This document shows positions 9,434 through 18,240 of a DNA stretch of 64,000 nucleotides, piece after piece. The notes beneath the pieces were generated by a model. It was given only the letters and a program-made list of their open reading frames with translations, did no database searches and had not been told where the DNA came from. This DNA is from an uncultured Lachnospiraceae bacterium (GTDB lineage Bacteria > Bacillota > Clostridia > Lachnospirales > Lachnospiraceae). Within the stretch, counting starts at the first letter, position 1; each line of letters begins with the position of its first letter. Location of the stretch: NCBI GenBank assembly GCA_902786205.1, contig CADABQ010000003.1, forward strand, positions 29,868-93,867. The letters are read 5' to 3'. A program made the translations under genes and the position numbers.

Positions 9434-10574
9434 CAATTTTCTCCTTTTCTAAAAACTCTTTCGAATACATGCCACAAATTTTACCAGCAATTGGCATAAC
9501 TGTTACATCTTCTGTAATCAGATCTACCTGAATCATTCCATACTCTAACATACTCTCTTTTATAAATGCAGCAAATGCCTCTTCACTCATTTCCTCACGA
9601 TATTTTTTTGCGAATCCGCTTCCGTACGTTTGTTTACACCGAATAAGTAATCTGTTAAACTCGTCCTGAGATAATACAATGGTTTCGTTGTTTTTTACCA
9701 TATAATTTCCCACTTTTATCTCTTGTTGTAACATAGAAAACACAAGTAAAATGGCATCGGATAAATTATTATTTTCTGGGAAACTACGTCCGGCATTTTC
9801 CATCTCATCCAGTATAAAAAATGCACTCGTTCTGTGAACATGTAGGGAACCATCTAAAATAGCCTCTAAATCATGTTCCAGCGAACTTCGAAAACTCTTA
9901 ATATAAGCAAAATCTTCATCTTTGTCCTGTTCCCGATACACCCCAGGCGAAAGCAACAATTTTCTATATACGCGCTGCCTACGTATAATCCCTCTGTCTT
10001 CATTCATTTCCATCCAGTCACTTTGAAAAAAATCCTCGGGTTTCGTAAATTCGCTAATATCCTGTGTAAAACTACGCGCAAAATATTTTGAAATACCAGT
10101 ATTTTCATACAAAACCTCTGTTTCTAACGCAGATGCGAAATCATCCTCATTTCCATCATTATTTAAAATTAGTCCCTGTTTCATCGCATATTTCATCACA
10201 CGAATCAATTTTCGTCGATTTTCAAATACCGTCCATTCCAATTGTCCCTCTGGATAATTTGCCTGTAAATATTCTGTTAATTGGGACAAAACAAAAGCTT
10301 CCTCTTTTTCTTTATCTTCCAAAAACATCAATACTAAACAAAAAAGCACATACTCTTCTTTGCTTTGAAACTCTGTAATTCCCATCCAAGGTTGCGCTTC
10401 CCCTGGTAATTTTTCCAACTTTAAAACATAAGAATTATCAATCAATCGATAACCCAATTTATCTCGAATAAGCTCCTGCCACATTCCAATTGTATCTTTG
10501 ATTTGATAATATTTTTCCTTATCTTTCTCTTTAATAATCCAACGTTTCGAACAAAGCTCTGACAATGCGTTCAT
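9420..10574 (-). CDS. jetB: Wadjet type II subunit JetB (DUF2398/TIGR02678-like)
   Basis: Predicted MukE/KITE-like winged-helix subunit that binds the kleisin JetA in the Wadjet condensin. 384 aa from the ATG at 10572-10574, which has GAGGAGG six bases upstream; the longer frame only adds a TTG start. Recognisable family features are the early LGYRLIDNSYVLKLEKLPG segment, YVLFCLVLMFLEDKEKEEAFVLSQL (one helical block) and VLYENTGISKYFARSF. It starts one base after the jetA stop and overlaps jetC by 14 bases. Subfamily assignment is by pattern recognition and the surrounding operon, not by a profile search. Confidence 0.85.
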   Translation of the reverse strand: MNALSELCSKRWIIKEKDKEKYYQIKDTIGMWQELIRDKLGYRLIDNSYVLKLEKLPGEAQPWMGITEFQSKEEYVLFCLVLMFLEDKEKEEAFVLSQLTEYLQANYPEGQLEWTVFENRRKLIRVMKYAMKQGLILNNDGNEDDFASALETEVLYENTGISKYFARSFTQDISEFTKPEDFFQSDWMEMNEDRGIIRRQRVYRKLLLSPGVYREQDKDEDFAYIKSFRSSLEHDLEAILDGSLHVHRTSAFFILDEMENAGRSFPENNNLSDAILLVFSMLQQEIKVGNYMVKNNETIVLSQDEFNRLLIRCKQTYGSGFAKKYREEMSEEAFAAFIKESMLEYGMIQVDLITEDVTVMPIAGKICGMYSKEFLEKEKIDVNQ

Positions 10575-10575
10575 T

Positions 10576-12057
10576 CTAAACCTCCTCAAATACTAATTCA
10601 AATGCAGGCATTTGAAAATATCCATCTTCACATTCTACTATACAATTATTTTTTTCTTTCGGATTCGAAATGTAGTACACCTTCCCATCCTCTGTTTTTG
10701 CCTTTCCATCTTCTCGTTCCAGTGCTTTAGAGAGCCACCTAAGAAGAATATTTCTGGTGTGTTCTGAAATAACAGGCAAATCAGAAAATACTATTTTTTT
10801 ATCCTTAATAAAACTTGCTACTGTTGCTTTTTCATTTTGAAGTTTTTCAATAGCTGCCTTCCTTGCTTGTTCTTTCTGAACAGAATGATCTTGTATGTGA
10901 CTTCGCTTCGTTTTTTCTCCAAATGTACGAATACGTGGTTTGATGGTTATCTGCAATCCATTTTCCTCATATACTCCACTATTAATACTATCTGTATCCC
11001 TTTGAAAATCTCCACGTAAATGCAAACATTTTTCCACACCAAATACCATAGCAGATAAGCAGTGTGCCTGATTCATATCCTCACATTGCAGAAACATCTG
11101 TGCCAATTTCTTATATTCTTCTTTTCGATTTGCACCCATGTAAAATTGCTCACTGATTCTCGTAGCAAAACGTGTAATTTTTCGAATGCTTTCGTTTGTC
11201 ATATCAAATAATCTTGTTGCTTCGCTCTCTCTTCCATTTCTTGGAACAAACCAATCTAAAAGGCTATTTAATCTTCCTTTTTCATTTTCTGTTATTAATT
11301 TCTGATCTGGTATTACATCAACTCTTGGAATTGACATTTCATAAGATACAATCTTGTCTAATATTTCTTCAAATACAGAAGTATTCGTATTCTTCAAGCG
11401 ACTTTCGATTGCTCCAGCATGTATATGCAATCCTTTTACAAAAGAACGCAAATACTCAATCAAGTTGTCTTTATAAATTAGAAATTCTGTGCTTTTCATA
11501 AGTTCTTCTGCTCTGGCACTATTTAAACTTTTCATATAATCCTGATAATTTTGATTCAAACGTTTGAAATCATTTTGCAAATTATCCCACCAGGCATACA
11601 CCTTTGCAGGTGTCTCCCCCGCAATTGTAATCATGTCAAAGATTTGTTCTTTGATACGTTCTAATAAACTTGGCTCTAATGATGCTCCTTCAACCGAAAG
11701 ATTTTCAAGTCGAATTGTCATACGTTCAATCTCGACTGCGTATTCACTTAACTGATAACGATATTTTCTATTTTTAAAGGCCTCTACAGAAGTTATTTTT
11801 TTTGTATCCTGCATTGCAATCAAGTTTTTCCAATTTTCCAATGCATTCAAATCCTGTCGACATTGTTCTGGTGTATATTCGGCAAATTCCTCATATTTTT
11901 TCATTTCTTCATACACTTCATCCTGGTCTAACCAGTATCGTATTCGTTCATGCTGTAAATAGAAAAAGCGCAAAATAGCCCGATATCGGGTCACATTATC
12001 CGCTGTTAAATACGCTGTTTCTGAAATTGGTTTACCTAATTTATCTGCAATACGCAT
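10576..12057 (-). CDS. jetA: Wadjet type II subunit JetA (DUF2397/TIGR02677-like)
   Basis: First gene of the Wadjet operon, predicted kleisin (MukF-like) of the plasmid-sensing condensin. The 493-aa protein begins with family features of DUF2397: AYLTADNVTRYRAILRFFYL, a Tyr-rich helix, then LNALENWKNLIAMQDTKKI and FKNRKYRYQLSEYAVEIERM; the rest is mostly helical. The ATG at 12055-12057 has AGAAGGAG seven bases upstream. A promoter block shared with the neighbouring AAA-ATPase gene lies ~105 bases upstream. This N-terminal signature marks type II; type I systems carry DUF3375 here. Confidence 0.88.
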   Translation of the reverse strand: MRIADKLGKPISETAYLTADNVTRYRAILRFFYLQHERIRYWLDQDEVYEEMKKYEEFAEYTPEQCRQDLNALENWKNLIAMQDTKKITSVEAFKNRKYRYQLSEYAVEIERMTIRLENLSVEGASLEPSLLERIKEQIFDMITIAGETPAKVYAWWDNLQNDFKRLNQNYQDYMKSLNSARAEELMKSTEFLIYKDNLIEYLRSFVKGLHIHAGAIESRLKNTNTSVFEEILDKIVSYEMSIPRVDVIPDQKLITENEKGRLNSLLDWFVPRNGRESEATRLFDMTNESIRKITRFATRISEQFYMGANRKEEYKKLAQMFLQCEDMNQAHCLSAMVFGVEKCLHLRGDFQRDTDSINSGVYEENGLQITIKPRIRTFGEKTKRSHIQDHSVQKEQARKAAIEKLQNEKATVASFIKDKKIVFSDLPVISEHTRNILLRWLSKALEREDGKAKTEDGKVYYISNPKEKNNCIVECEDGYFQMPAFELVFEEV

Positions 12058-12080
12058 AACTTTCTCCTTCTGTATGATAT

Positions 12081-12125
12081 GTCAAGCGGATATTCGCAAC
12101 TCACTTCGCTATACTATTCTTTGAA
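12081..12125 (-). repeat. Solo end of a repeated intergenic element, in the jetA leader
   Basis: GTCAAGCGGATATTCGCAA (12081-12099, plus-strand reading) is identical to 44480-44498 before gpsA, and similarity continues for about 15 more bases. A more diverged copy is at 34656-34675. In all three places the sequence lies just upstream of a minus-strand gene in the same orientation. Only this end of the element is present here; it falls inside the jetA 5' leader. Confidence 0.7.
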
Positions 12126-12145
12126 ATTGAGCTGTTCCACTTTGT

Positions 12146-12206
12146 TTCATTCTTCTGATTTTATTATATCTACAATGTGATGAATCGTCTACCATTAATT
12201 GTAACA
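12146..12206 (-). promoter_or_regulatory. jetA promoter block, duplicated upstream of the AAA-ATPase gene
   Basis: Minus-strand -35 TAGACG (12186-12191), 17-base spacer and -10 TATAAT (12163-12168). The block from GTTACAATTAATGG through the -10 and on into AAAATCAGAAGAAT closely matches 14263-14330 in sequence, spacing and orientation. It may be a shared operator/promoter for the two putative defence genes. Confidence 0.75.
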
Positions 12207-12449
12207 TTGTTGCAACAGCGAATTATTACCGTTTATATCCTAGTGTAACCACAGTTTTAAACAATGTTTTGCGATGAAGATGCCCCAAAACAAAACTGCA
12301 CACGATAAACTTTTTCTGCGGGATTTTTAGCTCCAAACATACCTAACCTTAAACAGTAACCTGTATCTTTCCACTCGCAGTTCAGCGAAACAATGTATTT
12401 TACGTAAGCTTAAAAAATAGATTTGTATCAGCCAAAAATAGACATTCCC
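12207..12449. other. Intergenic stretch with no recognised gene
   Basis: Together with the jetA leader this makes a gap of about 390 bases between jetA and the AAA-ATPase gene. It holds an imperfect inverted repeat (12252-12298, arms beginning CAGTTTT and ending CAAAACTG), which might act as a terminator-like stem for the upstream AAA gene. No open frame with a ribosome site and no known RNA motif was seen. Confidence 0.5.
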
Positions 12450-14147
12450 CTATCCAATTAACACCGTCTTTCCCTCAAATGCAAAACCATAATGTCTAAT
12501 ATTTTCTTTCTTTACTCCACGTTCCAATAGCTTTGTATCATACCGCATTTCTTCTATTTGAAATAATGCAGCATCTACCGTATCTTTTAATGTTTTTTCC
12601 GCATCTGGATCATGCACTTTAAATTCTAAAACAAATGCCAGTTCATCTTCATTTAATGGGCAAAGCATAACATCATAACGTCCATAACCACTCTCACCAT
12701 TGGATAATACTTCATAGTTTCTTCGCAACTCTACCAAAAGTCCAAGCACAAATCCATGGTAAAAGCGTTCTGGCTGTAACTTTTTCGAGGGATGATTCCC
12801 TGTATCAAATGAACTAAATGTAGCCAACGCCACTTCATTCATATAGGCATTCATTTCTTTTCTATTTCCTTTTAATAACGCTCTAATAAATCCGTTATAG
12901 CTAGAAGAAGTTGTTCGAAACCACCCTTTAAACATTTTCACAAACATACTTCTTACTTCTCTATTTGTAATACTTAAACTATAGATTGGTTCATCTAGTT
13001 CCTCACCATACCGATTCTTATATTGCACCACATCCACTTTTAAATACCCACTTGCCAACATCAGGCTCCAAATAGCATTCTCATCCTCATCCAATTGGTT
13101 AAATATAATTTGTTCATCAATCATAACCTGTATGGATTCCCCTTTTACTAAATCTTCCATTTTTTTCTTAATCTCAGAAGATGATATTTGCAATAATCTA
13201 TTAATCAATCCATTGGAACTTGTAGATGCCCAAAAAGTCTTTAAATTTCCTTCATCTAAAAAATTGGTAATGGACCACGGATTATAAATATCCGTATATC
13301 TACCAAAGGAAAAACCATCATACCATTCCTTTACATCTTGTTTCATCTTTGCCAAATTAAAATATTGTAAAGAAGAAATTACTTCCTCTTCTGTAAAACC
13401 AAAACTAGTTTCATATTGATTACTAGTTGTCGTTATTACTTTAAGATTATTAAGGTCAGAAAAAATACTCTCTTTTGATACTTGTGTAATACCTGTTAAT
13501 AGCGCTCTTTCTAAAAATGGATTTGTCTTAAATGTAGCATTAAACATACTACGAATAAAATCTGTAAATACATTCCAATATTTTCCCAAATAAGCTTCCT
13601 GCATTGGTGTATCATATTCATCCAAAAAAATAAGTACTTTTTTTTGATAATATCTGCTTAAATAGTTGCATAAATTCTTCAAGGCATCCTGTGCTGTTAC
13701 ATCATCCATATCTACTCCTACAGACAAAAACTGCCTTTTTTCATTTGGAGTCAATCCCTCCCAGCCAGCTAAAAAATATCTTTCGTCATACAATTTTGCA
13801 AGAATACCCTTCAATTTCTTTACCGCATCTTTATAATTTCCCTGTTTCACATCTGCAAAACTAAGAAATATAACAGGATACGTTCCCTGTAATTTTTTAT
13901 ATTTTTCTTCTTCCCAAATATGCAATCCTTCAAATAAATCAGAATTTTTTTCATACTTTTTAGAAAAAAAGCATTCCAACATGCTCATATTTAACGTTTT
14001 TCCAAATCGACGAGGTCTGGTTATCAAAGTCACCTCATCACCAGATTCCCACCATTCCTTTATGAAATCTGTCTTGTCAATATAAAAATATTCATTTTCC
14101 CTAAGCGATTGAAAATCCTGTTTTCCAATACTGACTACTGGTTTCAT
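12450..14147 (-). CDS. AAA-ATPase / PD-(D/E)XK nuclease-like protein (DUF1703 family)
   Basis: Member of the large AAA-ATPase-like family with a C-terminal PD-(D/E)XK nuclease domain; molecular role unknown. 565 aa. It starts with the family opening KPVVSIGKQDFQSLRENEYF, has a Walker A RPRRFGKT (~44-51), Walker B LIFLDEYDTPM (~171-181) and a C-terminal nuclease-like core with YDVML and LEFK, and ends FAFEGKTVLIG as the family usually does. ATG 14145-14147 is preferred over a TTG four codons upstream. Its promoter block copies that of jetA. These genes are common and multi-copy in gut Clostridia and Bacteroidetes; a link to defence is only suggested by position and shared promoter. Confidence 0.85.
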   Translation of the reverse strand: MKPVVSIGKQDFQSLRENEYFYIDKTDFIKEWWESGDEVTLITRPRRFGKTLNMSMLECFFSKKYEKNSDLFEGLHIWEEEKYKKLQGTYPVIFLSFADVKQGNYKDAVKKLKGILAKLYDERYFLAGWEGLTPNEKRQFLSVGVDMDDVTAQDALKNLCNYLSRYYQKKVLIFLDEYDTPMQEAYLGKYWNVFTDFIRSMFNATFKTNPFLERALLTGITQVSKESIFSDLNNLKVITTTSNQYETSFGFTEEEVISSLQYFNLAKMKQDVKEWYDGFSFGRYTDIYNPWSITNFLDEGNLKTFWASTSSNGLINRLLQISSSEIKKKMEDLVKGESIQVMIDEQIIFNQLDEDENAIWSLMLASGYLKVDVVQYKNRYGEELDEPIYSLSITNREVRSMFVKMFKGWFRTTSSSYNGFIRALLKGNRKEMNAYMNEVALATFSSFDTGNHPSKKLQPERFYHGFVLGLLVELRRNYEVLSNGESGYGRYDVMLCPLNEDELAFVLEFKVHDPDAEKTLKDTVDAALFQIEEMRYDTKLLERGVKKENIRHYGFAFEGKTVLIG

Positions 14148-14262
14148 ATATGCAACCAACCTTCCTCTATCACACTCGGATTAAACTATGTCCCCATGTT
14201 ACGTCCTCACTCTATTCGAAACAATATTGTAAACATTGTCTGCAAAACTTTATGTTTAATGA

Positions 14263-14330
14263 TTCGTTTCTCAATTCTTCTAGTTTTATTATATCCGCAA
14301 TGCATGAAACCGTCTACTATTAACTGTAAC
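14263..14330 (-). promoter_or_regulatory. AAA-ATPase promoter block, near-copy of the jetA block
   Basis: Minus-strand -35 TAGACG (14311-14316), 17-base spacer, -10 TATAAT (14288-14293). The flanking GTTACAGTTAATAG and AAAACTAGAAGAATTG match the jetA block at 12146-12206 with scattered substitutions. Transcription would begin near 14281, some 135 nt before the gene. Confidence 0.75.
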
Positions 14331-14370
14331 CGGATTTCATAAATTGAATGCAAAAATTTTTATCATCCAT
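14320..14370 (-). pseudogene. Tiny reading frame with a strong ribosome site (gene remnant or leader peptide)
   Basis: AAAGGAGG lies seven bases before an ATG at 14368-14370, opening a 16-codon frame, MDDKNFCIQFMKSGYS, that stops inside the conserved promoter block of the AAA-ATPase gene. The near-ideal ribosome site is out of proportion to the frame, so it may be the 5' stub of a gene whose body was lost when the downstream block arrived. It could also be a chance match or a real leader peptide; no homologue is recognised. Confidence 0.35.
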
Positions 14371-14397
14371 TCGTTATTCCTCCTTTTTCTATATTAT

Positions 14398-15432
14398 TTA
14401 TGGTAACAACCATTTTAAAAATGGAATTTTTTTTGCAATAAAACATGTAAGACATGAAATACTAAAAATGAATAACACACCTATAGTACGCCACAATATG
14501 GAAGATGTATTTATCCCACATATAGTTGGAATAACCATTACGTAAAAAATATGAATCAGATATATTCCAAATGTGTACTGACTTAGAAAATAAATTACTT
14601 TTTGAAGTTTCTTTTGTTTTAACTTTTCTCCTATAAATTTTCCAACTACAAACACACCTACAGACATAATAAAAGCTGGCATATTCAAATATCCCTTAAA
14701 TAACCTATTTATTTCTCCGTTTTGTGGTGTAAAATACATTGTTCCTGCAACTTGTAAAATAAATCCAAACAGAATAGCAATTATCGCTATAATAAAATGC
14801 CTTTTGTTAAGATTGCAATGATGGATATTGTAACCAATTAATACGTATATAATAAAACCGCTAACCACTGGAAATTTAAGCGCTTCATTGAATGTGATAC
14901 CTAAAAGAGAGAACAAAAAGGGAAGTACAATATTACAAATTGTTCCCACAACAATCATATACCCAAAGATCTTTATTCTATTTTCTTTAACTATAGAACT
15001 GATTACAGGAATACTCAAATAAATTACAAATAGCGGAATGAAAAACCAATATATAGCTATCCACTCTGTATTCACTAAACCCGAAATAATTTCTTTTACA
15101 CTTAAAATTCTAAAATTCCTCTGAAGAAGCATATTAAAAAATAATCCTATAAAGGACCATGCTACAAACGGAATACCCGTTTTCTTAAAACGTCGCAATA
15201 AAAATTCTTTTGTAGAATACCTATTACGATAATCTAAACTAGTAACACCGATATTCATAAAGAAAATTGGAACAGCCCAGTAGAAAGCCGCTTCAATCAT
15301 ATTAGCTGTAATCCATAATCTGCCCTGAGGATGTTGCCAAAATACTCCATTACAATGTAAAAAAATTACTGCTATACATGCCATAACATTTAATACACTT
15401 ATATAAAAACTCCTTGATGTATGTTCTTTCAT
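14398..15432 (-). CDS. Membrane O-acyltransferase (acyltransferase 3 family)
   Basis: Predicted integral membrane enzyme that adds an acyl (often acetyl) group to sugars, last gene of the polysaccharide locus. 344 aa from the ATG at 15430-15432, which has AAAGGATG upstream; the longer frame starts at a TTG without a ribosome site. About ten hydrophobic segments; the early SFYISVLNVMACIAVIFLHC carries the family's conserved His, followed by WAVPIFFMNIGVTSLDYRNR and later a conserved-looking LIHIFYVMVIP. Likely decorates the glycan made by the neighbouring genes. Substrate unknown. Confidence 0.82.
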   Translation of the reverse strand: MKEHTSRSFYISVLNVMACIAVIFLHCNGVFWQHPQGRLWITANMIEAAFYWAVPIFFMNIGVTSLDYRNRYSTKEFLLRRFKKTGIPFVAWSFIGLFFNMLLQRNFRILSVKEIISGLVNTEWIAIYWFFIPLFVIYLSIPVISSIVKENRIKIFGYMIVVGTICNIVLPFLFSLLGITFNEALKFPVVSGFIIYVLIGYNIHHCNLNKRHFIIAIIAILFGFILQVAGTMYFTPQNGEINRLFKGYLNMPAFIMSVGVFVVGKFIGEKLKQKKLQKVIYFLSQYTFGIYLIHIFYVMVIPTICGINTSSILWRTIGVLFIFSISCLTCFIAKKIPFLKWLLP

Positions 15433-15566
15433 AACACTATCATCCTTTTCTATTTTTTGAAGGGATAACAAACACAGTATTTAATACGCTTATATTTTCA
15501 GGTTAATTCCCAATTATTTCTTTACTTCGACTCTATCCCAACAAATTTCATCTTATTTTCATGTGT

Positions 15567-17030
15567 TCAAGATGTTTTTTTCTTACTTATCATTGATTTT
15601 GCAATCCCAAAAAGGTAATGAAATGTATCATTTTTTGTAATAATAGATTCACATATATAAATTACTATTCCAAGAATAACTTGTACAATCAATGTAAAAA
15701 GCACAGAATTAAAAATTCTTGGTATAAAATGCACACACACTCCCATTATTACCGCCATAATAATATTAGGCAAAATATCCTTTAGTTGTTCTAAATATCC
15801 ATACCTCAACAGCTTCTTATTTGGTGAGGAATTTATAATTTGACTCAAAACAGAAGTAACTAACAAACTATATGCCATAGCCATTACCCCATATCGCATA
15901 ACACTAAACAATACTACTAAACCAACAAACTTCTTGATGATTTCCAACTTAAGATAGATATCACTTCGCCCCATTGCTTTAATTGCATTTAAATTTGCTG
16001 TATGAATCGGCCAAAACATATAGGTAATGCAAAATATAGAAAGAAAAGGAATACATGCTACCCACTTTTCTGTCAATAATAACACAATTACATTGTGAGA
16101 AGTAAATGCCAATCCCATCATAAGCGGTGCCATAATATATGTACTAGTCTTAATTGCACGTCTTGTCATATTTTTCACAACATTTTTATCCTCTTGTTCC
16201 TTTGACATAACTGGTAAAAGAACACTATCAATAGAGGAATTAATATTGGTAACAATAACATTTGGCAACTGATCTCCCTTGTTATAAAATGCTAAATCTG
16301 AAGCAGAATACAGTTTCCCAATAATTAATTGGCGAAGATTATTATAAACGGTATCTAAAAGTCCAGATGCCAACAATTTCCATCCATAAGAAAATAGCCC
16401 CTTAAGCCTTTCAAAAGAAAATATAAATTTAGGGCGCCACTTTACTGTAATCCACAAAATAATCGTATCTACTGTTGCATTAAGTAATTGTTGTGTAACT
16501 AACGCCCATATTCCATATCCCTTTACTGCCATCGCAATACCAACGATTGCAGCCAATACGGTTCCACCTAACGTAGAAAAGAAAAACTTCCGAAACAACA
16601 AATTTTTTGAAACATATGCCTGCTGTACATTTTTCACCCCAGAAATCAATAAGGTTATACTTAGCACCCGAACCACTGGTACTAAAGACATATTACGATA
16701 AAACCGTCCAATCATTGGAGCCATAAAAAATACAAGTATATAAAGCATTACACAAAACGACACATTCGTAAAAAATACAGTGGAAAAATCTAACTCATCC
16801 GCATCCTTTTTTTGAATCAATGCACTCGCAAGACCGCTATCCACAAATACCTGCAATATATTAATAAAAACCGTTACCAAAGCAATCGTTCCATATAGTT
16901 CTGGAGCTAAAATTCTTGCTAAAACAATAGAAACTACAAATGCTACTAATTGTGCCCCACACCGTTCTGCAAAACGCCATATAAAATTAGAAAATACTTT
17001 TTTACCTGTATCTCCTGTTGCCTTTTTCAT
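15567..17030 (-). CDS. wzx: Wzx-type polysaccharide flippase (MOP superfamily)
   Basis: Moves lipid-linked oligosaccharide across the membrane. 487 aa with 12-14 hydrophobic segments; the opening FSNFIWRFAERCGAQLVAFVVS and ILAPELYGTIALVTVFINI are typical of the Polysacc_synt/MOP family (RfbX/TuaB type), as is the amphipathic KGLFSYGWKLLASGLLDTVYNNLRQLIIG at the start of the second half, read here in two pieces. ATG at 17028-17030 with AAAGGT upstream. It is followed after ~130 bases by the acyltransferase. The locus also carries an ABC exporter (31828-33567), so either could export the main repeat unit. Confidence 0.88.
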   Translation of the reverse strand: MKKATGDTGKKVFSNFIWRFAERCGAQLVAFVVSIVLARILAPELYGTIALVTVFINILQVFVDSGLASALIQKKDADELDFSTVFFTNVSFCVMLYILVFFMAPMIGRFYRNMSLVPVVRVLSITLLISGVKNVQQAYVSKNLLFRKFFFSTLGGTVLAAIVGIAMAVKGYGIWALVTQQLLNATVDTIILWITVKWRPKFIFSFERLKGLFSYGWKLLASGLLDTVYNNLRQLIIGKLYSASDLAFYNKGDQLPNVIVTNINSSIDSVLLPVMSKEQEDKNVVKNMTRRAIKTSTYIMAPLMMGLAFTSHNVIVLLLTEKWVACIPFLSIFCITYMFWPIHTANLNAIKAMGRSDIYLKLEIIKKFVGLVVLFSVMRYGVMAMAYSLLVTSVLSQIINSSPNKKLLRYGYLEQLKDILPNIIMAVIMGVCVHFIPRIFNSVLFTLIVQVILGIVIYICESIITKNDTFHYLFGIAKSMISKKKTS

Positions 17031-17137
17031 AACTCTGACCTTTCTTTAATTGAATATTCTTTCTTGAACTTAAGCAGTATTAAAAATCAATATAACAAAT
17101 TTAACTATGCATCTTAGTCATATCTCTTGTTTTTTCA

Positions 17138-18130
17138 CTATTCACCTCGTAATTCTTTAAAACGATTTATCTTCATTTCTTCCCGATAATCTTCGAACAG
17201 CCGTTGACATGTATACTTTGGCTCGTACCCAAGTTCTAATTTAGCGTTTTCAATATCCATCAAACATCCTCCGCCAATAGGCTTTTCTGGACGATAAATA
17301 ATTTTTGATTGCTTATTTCCACTCGAAAACACATTAATAATTGTTTCTATCTGCTCTTGCATTGTAACAGGAATTCCGGTACCCACATTATAAAAGCCCT
17401 CTTCTCGTTCAACCTCTATCGCCTTACAAAACATTTGTGCGCAATCATAAACATGAACCATATCCTTTGCATAATTAGGATTTCCCCATAATTCAATTGC
17501 CTCTCCATTCTTCGCCTGATTTATCATACGATATAATGGTCTCAATGTTTTTACTCCGTTTGGAAAATAATATTGATATGGACTGTAACTATAAATAGTT
17601 GGAAAACGAAAAATAAATTTTTTCAGTCCATACTCCTGGTAATAATGCTCCATCATTTCTATCGCTGTATTTTTAGCTATAACATACATTGCATGATCAC
17701 CTGTATAACTAAAATTATAATTCTTATCTGGTGTTAATATTTTACCTTGTTTTGCATCTTCCCATTTATCGTAAGCTGATGTAGAAAATAATATTCTATC
17801 CACCTTCACTTTTCGGCAGTATTCTAACACGTTATATGCACCAATAATATTTGACTGAACATATTTTTCAGCCTGATACCCAGACATATATGCTGGGATA
17901 TCAGCAGCTAAGTAAATAACAGCATGTACATTTTTCTGTGGTAATACGACAAAGTCCTCTTTTTTACTAATATCAACAGAATAATATGGCATCCCCTGTT
18001 TTTCAAAAAAATCCGTTTTTCTTCTTCCCGATGCTATTATTTCATATTTACCATCAAAATACTCTCTTGCATATTTATGTACATAAGAGCCTACATTTCC
18101 AGTTGCACCAAAAACTATTATTTTTTTCAT
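17138..18130 (-). CDS. NAD-dependent sugar epimerase/dehydratase (extended SDR)
   Basis: Predicted nucleotide-sugar modifying enzyme of the extended short-chain dehydrogenase family, 330 aa. The Rossmann motif is IVFGATGNVGSYVHKY (residues 4-19), the catalytic Tyr-x3-Lys lies in AMYVIAKNTAIEMM (~residue 149-153), and the C-terminal part has the sugar-binding GFYNVGTGIPVTMQEQI seen in GalE/RmlB-like enzymes. ATG at 18128-18130 with AGAAAGGGCGAG upstream. It lies between a DegT-like gene and wzx in the glycan locus. The sugar product cannot be told from sequence. Confidence 0.85.
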   Translation of the reverse strand: MKKIIVFGATGNVGSYVHKYAREYFDGKYEIIASGRRKTDFFEKQGMPYYSVDISKKEDFVVLPQKNVHAVIYLAADIPAYMSGYQAEKYVQSNIIGAYNVLEYCRKVKVDRILFSTSAYDKWEDAKQGKILTPDKNYNFSYTGDHAMYVIAKNTAIEMMEHYYQEYGLKKFIFRFPTIYSYSPYQYYFPNGVKTLRPLYRMINQAKNGEAIELWGNPNYAKDMVHVYDCAQMFCKAIEVEREEGFYNVGTGIPVTMQEQIETIINVFSSGNKQSKIIYRPEKPIGGGCLMDIENAKLELGYEPKYTCQRLFEDYREEMKINRFKELRGE

Positions 18131-18240
18131 CTATCTCGCCCTTTCTAAAATTAATAATTTCATCTCAACATGTATTTTTCTGTCCAATCCGTTTCGCTGC
18201 TTGCTCCTATAAAAGCAATACTGCATACCTTACAAAGTAC

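Noticed and set aside
4036..12057. Type I Wadjet (DUF3375/DUF4194) or MksBEF condensin
   Set aside because: The first protein has the DUF2397-like opening (YLTADNVTRYRAI) and the SMC protein starts as TIGR02680 members do; a Toprim JetD is present, which plain MukBEF/MksBEF systems lack.
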